A stretch of DNA of 6,338 bases, from the NCBI GenBank assembly GCA_903970315.1, contig CAJCIJ010000322.1:1-6338 (forward strand), read 5' to 3'. The notes beneath the pieces were generated by a model, which saw nothing but the letters and a program-made list of their open reading frames with translations, was not told where the DNA came from and made no database searches. A program made the translations under genes and the position numbers. Positions 1 through 6,338 of this stretch are shown in pieces. Numbering within the stretch: the stretch's first letter is position 1; the number at the start of each line of letters is the position of its first letter. The DNA is from Actinomycetota bacterium. Its GTDB lineage: Bacteria; Actinomycetota; Thermoleophilia; Solirubrobacterales; Solirubrobacteraceae.

Positions 1-336
1 GTCTCGATCAAGATGGCGCCCATCATCCGCCGCCTGTATGACCAGATGCTCGAGCCCAAGTGGGCCATCGCCATGGGCGCGTGCTGCTCGTCGCAGGGAG
101 TCTTCAACAACTACGCCATCGTGCCCGCCGACAAGTTCATGCCCATCGACGTGCACGTCCCCGGCTGCCCACCGCGGCCGGAGGCGCTCATGCACGGTGT
201 CCTGAAGCTCCGCGACCTCGTCCAGCAGCGCCAGGAGCCCGGCTGGCGCGAGCGCTACGGCGCCGTCGGAACCGAGGAGGTCCTGGGAGCAACGGCGCAG
301 TACCAGTCGCAGGGCGGCGAGCCCGGGGACGGCTAG
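1..336 (+). CDS. nuoB: NADH-quinone oxidoreductase subunit B, 3' part (5' end outside window)
   Basis: NuoB (PSST/Nqo6) holds [4Fe-4S] cluster N2, the last carrier before quinone, at the base of the complex I peripheral arm. The frame is open from base 1, giving 111 visible residues before the TAG at 334-336; the start and the tandem-Cys ligand pair lie upstream of the window. Visible family signatures are the stretch ending [13 protein letters not shown], the FNNYAIV segment and [10 protein letters not shown]. By family alignment the two later N2 ligands are C28 (82-84) and C56 (166-168), counting from the first codon. Two oddities: C28 is followed by a second Cys, C29, and the loop between FNNYAIV and the PxD motif is one residue shorter than in Thermus or E. 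coli. The C-terminal tail (about residues 85-111) is polar and not conserved. nuoC begins 5 bases after the stop, so the two are cotranscribed. Identity is secure. Confidence 0.96.
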   Translation, partial: VSIKMAPIIRRLYDQMLEPKWAIAMGACCSSQGVFNNYAIVPADKFMPIDVHVPGCPPRPEALMHGVLKLRDLVQQRQEPGWRERYGAVGTEEVLGATAQYQSQGGEPGDG

Positions 337-341
337 CGACG

Positions 342-860
342 ATGCCGGACGCAACCGGGCTCGAGTTGATCGCCCAACAGCTCGAGGGAGCCGCCGACGT
401 AGGCGCCGGCGCAGTGCTCGACACCATCTACTTCCGCAACCAGGCCACGCTCGCGGTCGATCCCAAGCGGATCGTCGCCGTCCTTGAGCACCTGCGTTCC
501 AGCGGCTACCGCTTCCTGGCCAGCGTGCACGGTTCGGACTACTACCCCGAGGAGCCTCGCCTGGGCGTCCACTACGAGCTGCTTGACATGCAGCGGGTGG
601 ACCGCATCGGCGTGCGCGTGCGGCTGCACACCGATGCGCCCGAGCTTGACTCCGTCACCCCGCACTGGCCCACCGCCGATCACCCCGAGCGCGAGGTCTA
701 CGACATGTTCGGCGTGATCTTCCGCGGCCACCCCAACCTCACGCGGATACTCATGCCCGAGGACTACGAGGGCCACCCGCAGCGACGCGACTTTCCCATC
801 GGCGGTGAGCCTGTGCTGTTCACCTACAACGACTACCGCCACCTGGGATCCCCAGAATGA
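342..860 (+). CDS. nuoC: NADH-quinone oxidoreductase subunit C
   Basis: NuoC (30 kDa subunit, Nqo5) is a cofactor-free structural subunit of the peripheral arm that packs against NuoD and NuoB. The protein has 172 residues, typical for a free NuoC not fused to NuoD. The diagnostic 30 kDa signature lies at about residues 114-152: HPEREVYDMFGV, then FRGHPNLTRILMP, then EGHPQRRDFP. The frame is open much further upstream, to base 60, but that part lies inside nuoB in another frame and encodes Arg/Ala-rich nonsense. The ATG at 342, five bases after the nuoB stop, is therefore the sensible start. Only a weak purine-rich run (GGGGA at 325-329) precedes it, at 12 bases spacing, so translation is probably coupled to nuoB. 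The last codon overlaps the nuoD start in an ATGA. The residues before about 25 are poorly conserved in the family. Confidence 0.96.
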   Translation: MPDATGLELIAQQLEGAADVGAGAVLDTIYFRNQATLAVDPKRIVAVLEHLRSSGYRFLASVHGSDYYPEEPRLGVHYELLDMQRVDRIGVRVRLHTDAPELDSVTPHWPTADHPEREVYDMFGVIFRGHPNLTRILMPEDYEGHPQRRDFPIGGEPVLFTYNDYRHLGSPE

Positions 861-2128
861 GCGTCTCCTCGGACTACCGCAAGGGCGAGGACGGCATCGT
901 GCTGGGGCCCGTCTCCCAGCAGCTCGCCGAACAGGCCGAAGACTGGGGCGGCGGCCGCGAGACCCAGGAGCTGCTCACGCTGAACCTGGGGCCCCATCAT
1001 CCGGCCACCCACGGCGTCCTGCGCCTCGTCGTCACCCTCCAGGGCGAGGTCGTGCGCGAGGTCAAGCCCATCATCGGCTACGTCCACACGGGCATCGAGA
1101 AGACCGCCGAGGACAAGGCCTACTGGAAGGTGATCCCCGTGGTCGAGCGGATGGACTACCTCTCCTACTACTTCAACTCCATGGCCTACTGCGGCGCCGT
1201 GGAGACGCTGCTGGAGGTCGAGGTTCCAAAGCGCGCCCAGTACCTGCGCGTGATCCACCTGGAGCTCAACCGCATCGCCTCACACCTGCTCTGGCTTGGC
1301 ACGGGCGTGCTTGACCTCGGCGCCATCACCCCCTTCTTCTACTGCCTGCGCGAGCGCGACATGATCCTGGACCTGTTCGAGCAGTCATCCGGGCAGCGCA
1401 TGCACACCCGCTACTTCCAGGTCGGGGGCGTCATCGAGGACGTGCCCGCCGGCTGGGAGGCCAAGCTGCGCGAGTTTCTGAAAGCCATGCCCGCCGGCGC
1501 CGACCAGTACGGCAAGCTCGTCAGCGCCAACGAGATCGTGCTCCAGCGCCTGCGTGGCACGTGCGCTGTCGATGCCCAGACGCTGCTTGACCTGGGAGTC
1601 ACGGGGCCTCTGTTGCGCGCCGCCGGCGTGCCCTGGGATCTGCGCAAGGCAAGCCCCTACTGCTCCTATGACGACTTCGACTTCAAGATCCCCGTGGGCA
1701 CGGTGGGCGACAACTACGACCGCTTCGCTGTGCGCCTGGCCGAGATCTACGAGTCGGTGAAGATCATCGAGCAGGCCCTGGATGGACTGCCGGAAGGCCC
1801 GCACATAACCACCGACCGCAAGGTGGCCCTGCCGCCGCGGCACGAGCTCGCCACCTCCATGGAGGCGCTCATCCACCACTTCAAGCTCGTCACCGAGGGC
1901 TTTCGCGTGCCGCCCGGCGAGGCGTACTTCCCGATCGAGTCCGCACGCGGCGAGCTGGGCTGCTTCGTGCGCTCCGACGGATCGTCAAAGCCCGCACGGG
2001 TACACATGCGCGACCCCTCTTTTGTAAATCTTCAGGCGCTCTCGGCGATGTGCGAGGGCTCCTACCTGGCCGACCTCATCGCCGCCGTCGCCATGCTCGA
2101 CCCGATTCTGGGCGGCATCGACCGCTAA
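857..2128 (+). CDS. nuoD: NADH-quinone oxidoreductase subunit D
   Basis: NuoD (49 kDa subunit, Nqo4) forms much of the quinone-binding cavity of complex I and is related to the large subunit of [NiFe] hydrogenases without the metal ligands. It has 423 residues, normal for the family. Landmarks are GPHHPATHGVLRL (45-57), GYVHTGIEK (74-82), ERMDYLSYYFN (97-107), LNRIASHLLWLGTG (137-150), a TP-FF-RERD segment (158-168), SSGQRMHTRYFQVGG (177-191), ESARGELG (361-368) and the closing DPILGGIDR. By alignment with Thermus Nqo4, H52 and Y101 match the quinone head-group residues His38 and Tyr87, at the same spacing of 49. The start at 857 overlaps the nuoC stop in ATGA, the usual coupled arrangement; a GGGA at 845-848 could act as a weak ribosome site. 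The wording around YWKVIPVVERMDYLSYYFN resembles what I recall from Thermoleophilia. No ligand or catalytic residue appears to be missing. Confidence 0.97.
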   Translation: MSVSSDYRKGEDGIVLGPVSQQLAEQAEDWGGGRETQELLTLNLGPHHPATHGVLRLVVTLQGEVVREVKPIIGYVHTGIEKTAEDKAYWKVIPVVERMDYLSYYFNSMAYCGAVETLLEVEVPKRAQYLRVIHLELNRIASHLLWLGTGVLDLGAITPFFYCLRERDMILDLFEQSSGQRMHTRYFQVGGVIEDVPAGWEAKLREFLKAMPAGADQYGKLVSANEIVLQRLRGTCAVDAQTLLDLGVTGPLLRAAGVPWDLRKASPYCSYDDFDFKIPVGTVGDNYDRFAVRLAEIYESVKIIEQALDGLPEGPHITTDRKVALPPRHELATSMEALIHHFKLVTEGFRVPPGEAYFPIESARGELGCFVRSDGSSKPARVHMRDPSFVNLQALSAMCEGSYLADLIAAVAMLDPILGGIDR

Positions 2129-2137
2129 CCCGGACCC

Positions 2138-4083
<1,946 letters not shown>

Positions 4084-4084
<1 letters not shown>

Positions 4085-6338
4085 TGGCGCGCCCGCAGCC
4101 AAAGCTCATCACGTTCACGATCGACGGCCTGGAGGTCACGGCGCCGGAGAACACCATGCTCGTTGACGCCGCCAAGGCAGGCGACGTCGAGATCCCCGTG
4201 TTCTGTTATGAGCCAAAGCTCGGCCAGCCCGTGGGCGCATGCCGCATGTGCCTGGTCGAGATCGAGGGCATCCCCAAGCTCCAAACAGGGTGCTCGACGG
4301 CGGTCAAGGACGGCATGGTTGTAAACACCCAGTCCGACGCCGTCAAGGTCGCCCAGCGCGGCGTCGTGGAGTTCCTGCTGGTCAACCACCCCCTGGACTG
4401 CCCCGTCTGCGACAAGGGCGGTGAGTGCCCCCTGCAGGACATCACCTTCGGTTGGGGATCGGGCCTCTCGCGCGTGGTCGAGCCCAAGCGCCACTTCCGC
4501 AAGCCCGTCGAGCTCTCGCCGCTGGTCGCGATCGACCGCGAGCGCTGCATCCTCTGCTACCGCTGCGCCCGCTTCTCCCAGGAGGTCGCCCAGGACCATC
4601 AGCTGGTGCTCGTCGAGCGCGGCGCGCACTCCTACATCGCGACTTTCGACGGCCACCCCTACGTGGCGCCGTTCTCGGGCAACATCGTCGAGCTGTGCCC
4701 CGTGGGGGCGCTCACGTCGGTCCCCTACCGCTTCCGCGCCCGGCCGTGGGACAACGAGGGGTCGGGCTCGGTGTGCACGCTCTGTCCCGCCCAGTGCAAC
4801 ATCGGCTTCACCGTCCGTGACGAGCGCGTGATGCGGGTGCTGGGGCGCGATCACGCCGAGGTCGATGACGGCTGGCTGTGCGACAAAGGTCGCTTTGCCT
4901 ACCAGTCGGTGCACGCCGACCAGCGCATCACGGCGCCCATGGTGCGCGACGGCGGCGCGCTGCGCGAGGTTCCCTGGGAGCGCGCGCTGGCCGCCGCCGC
5001 CGCAATGCTCTCGCGCTCGGCGGGCAAGGTCGCGGCGATCGCAGGTGGCCAGAGCACCAGCGAGGAAGGGTTCCTGCTGGCCAAGCTGTTGCGCGAGGGC
5101 CTGGGCTCCGAGCACATCGACACACTCGCCGGGCCTGACCCGGCCAAGCTGCACCGCCTCGCGCGCCCCGCACTCCAGGCCACGGTCAGCGATCTGGAGC
5201 ACGCCGACACGGTGCTGGTCATCGGCACCGAGCCCGTGGACGACATCCCGATTCTTGACCTACGCATCCGCAAGGGAGTGACGCGCAGCGCCGTGAAGCT
5301 GGCCGTGGTCACGCCGCGGCCGTCATCGCTTGACGGCATCGCTGCGGCGTCGGTGCGCTACGCCCCCGGAGGAGGGGCCGCCATCCTGGATGCCCTGGCA
5401 CTTGCAGTCGCCGGCGCCAAGGAGCCCGGCGCAGCCGCCGCCGCGGCCGAGGCGGCGGGCGCAGCCGGAGTGCAGCCGGCTGACCTGCAGGCCGTCGCCG
5501 GGCTGCTCGCCGCGGCCGACCAGGACGTGGTGATCCTCTACGGCCAGCGCCTGCTCTCGGAAGCGGGCCCGGCCACTGCCGCCCTGGAGAGCCTCGCGGC
5601 AAGCCTGAAGCTCGACGAGCGCCCTCTGGGCGCGGCAAGTGCCCGAGGCCTGCTGGGTGTGCCTTCGGGTGCACAGACCAACGCCCGCGGACTGCTGGAG
5701 GCGGGGGTGGCGCCGGGTTATGGGCCCGGGTATGTGCCTATCGCTTTTGGCATGGCAGCGCGCGCGCACGCGCGCGCGCGCGTGCCATCGCAAATGGAAG
5801 ACACCCAACCCCCCTCCTCGTCCTCCTCCCAGGCGCCGGTGGCAGTCCGCGACATGGCCGCCGCCCTGACCGAGGGCTCGCTTGAGATGCTCTACCTGCT
5901 CAACGCCGACCCCACCACCTCCGAGCTGCCGCAGCGGCCCTGGGAACGTGCCATGGACGGCGCACGCGGGGTCATCGCCCACTCCGAGTTGCTCACCGAT
6001 GCCCTGCGCGAGCATGCCGACGTGATCTTCCCGGCGGAGTCCTACGCCGAGAAGGACGGCACGGTGGTCCACCCCGACGGCCGCCTGCAGCGCGTAAGGC
6101 CGGCGATCGGACGCCAGGGCGCCACCCGTCCCGGCTGGTGGGTGATCGCCGAGCTGGCTCGCCGCATCGGCCTGGATCTGGCCGAGATGCCCCAGGGACC
6201 GGCGGCGGACACGGGCTCGGCCGAGGGCACAGATGCTCCGGGCGTGGCCGCGATCATGGGTGGCCTGTCGAGCACGGCGGCATCGCTGGCGCTCTTTGAT
6301 GCCGTTGGCATCTACGCGGGGTTGACGCCGGATGAGAT
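4084..6338 (+). CDS. nuoG: NADH-quinone oxidoreductase subunit G, 5' part (3' end outside window)
   Basis: NuoG (75 kDa, Nqo3) carries iron-sulphur clusters in the NADH arm and has a vestigial molybdopterin-oxidoreductase domain. I translated 751 codons with no stop up to the window edge. The N-terminal ferredoxin domain has [2Fe-2S] N1b ligands C41, C53, C56 and C70. Cluster N5 follows with H102, C106, C109 and C115, then an N4-type set C155, C158, C161 and C205. A further set C231, C234, C238 and C266 matches the extra N7 cluster known from E. coli and Thermus NuoG. The later part is molybdopterin-like, ending with HADVIFPAESYAEKDGTVVHPDGRLQ (split by position: about 644-669). The start at 4084 has GGAGG 7 bases upstream. 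The odd part is residues about 545-587: an Ala/Arg and Pro/Ser stretch encoded by a GC-alternating palindrome and pyrimidine-rich DNA, absent from usual NuoG as I recall it. Residues about 445-463 are Ala-rich. Identity is secure; the C-terminus is unseen. Confidence 0.96.
5746..5794 (+). repeat. Long imperfect palindrome with GC-alternating core inside nuoG
   Basis: The arms pair as follows. TTTG (5746-5749) pairs with CAAA (5791-5794). A 2x2 mismatch follows (GC against CG). ATGGCA (5752-5757) pairs with TGCCAT (5783-5788). A ten-base GC run (5758-5767) pairs with 5772-5781, leaving the loop ACGC (5768-5771) and a bulged G at 5782. The inner stem alone is 16 base pairs. Bases 5758-5785 are strictly alternating purine/pyrimidine, a classic Z-DNA-prone pattern. 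It is translated in frame as roughly FGMAARAHARARVPSQ of NuoG. It could be a palindromic element inserted in frame, an expanded GC repeat, or a transcript hairpin; the sequence alone does not decide. Confidence 0.75.
5809..5830 (+). repeat. Pyrimidine-only tract with TCC repeats in nuoG
   Basis: Apart from one G at 5820, these 22 bases are all C or T, made largely of TCC units. They encode a Pro-Pro-Ser run (QPPSSSSSQ). The tract lies 15 bases after the palindrome at 5746-5794 and belongs to the same low-complexity insert in NuoG. Confidence 0.6.

Noticed and set aside
60..341. Upstream extension of nuoC to an ATG at base 60
   Set aside because: It would overlap nuoB by nearly 280 bases and add an Arg/Ala-rich stretch unlike any NuoC. 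The ATG at 342 matches the family N-terminus.
333..842. A 169-codon minus-strand frame opposite nuoC
   Set aside because: It is the mirror of nuoC third-position GC bias. The translation is low-complexity Val/His/Gly with no family signature.
2021..2036. Short AT-richer patch in nuoD, possible internal promoter
   Set aside because: It encodes the conserved FVNLQ motif of NuoD. No paired -35/-10 boxes are evident and the downstream gene is closely coupled.

Overview
The window is a stretch of a complex I (nuo, type I NADH:quinone oxidoreductase) operon, all on the + strand and almost entirely coding. In order it holds the 3' part of nuoB, complete nuoC, complete nuoD, one open frame that fuses nuoE to nuoF, and a 5'-complete nuoG that runs off the right edge. 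The only gaps are 5 bases between nuoB and nuoC and 9 bases between nuoD and nuoEF. nuoC/nuoD overlap by ATGA and nuoEF/nuoG overlap by one base. I see no promoter, terminator, RNA gene or mobile gene, so the genes look like the interior of one transcript.

The DNA is very GC-rich, with G or C at most third codon positions. The NuoD and NuoE sequences, as I remember these families, resemble those of deep-branching Actinobacteria (Thermoleophilia/Solirubrobacterales type). That placement rests on memory of family sequences and is moderate at best. The host is a respiring bacterium in any case.

NuoE, NuoF and NuoG form the NADH-oxidising arm: FMN in NuoF, [2Fe-2S] N1a in NuoE, and further clusters in NuoG. 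NuoB, NuoC and NuoD form the connecting module that passes electrons through cluster N2 to quinone. The window therefore covers most of the peripheral arm of complex I. The membrane subunits and NuoI are not in it.

This is mostly a conventional locus, not a new system, but several points stand out. (1) NuoE and NuoF are one 648-residue polypeptide. (2) The first of the four conserved cysteines for cluster N3 in NuoF is encoded as Phe (F568, TTC), while an extra Cys (C612) sits two residues before the fourth ligand. (3) A long, imperfect GC-alternating palindrome lies in frame inside nuoG at about 5746-5794, in a patch of atypical codons and low-complexity protein; it looks like an inserted element or an expanded repeat. 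(4) NuoB carries Cys-Cys where usually one Cys is followed by a small residue, and has a loop one residue shorter than usual.
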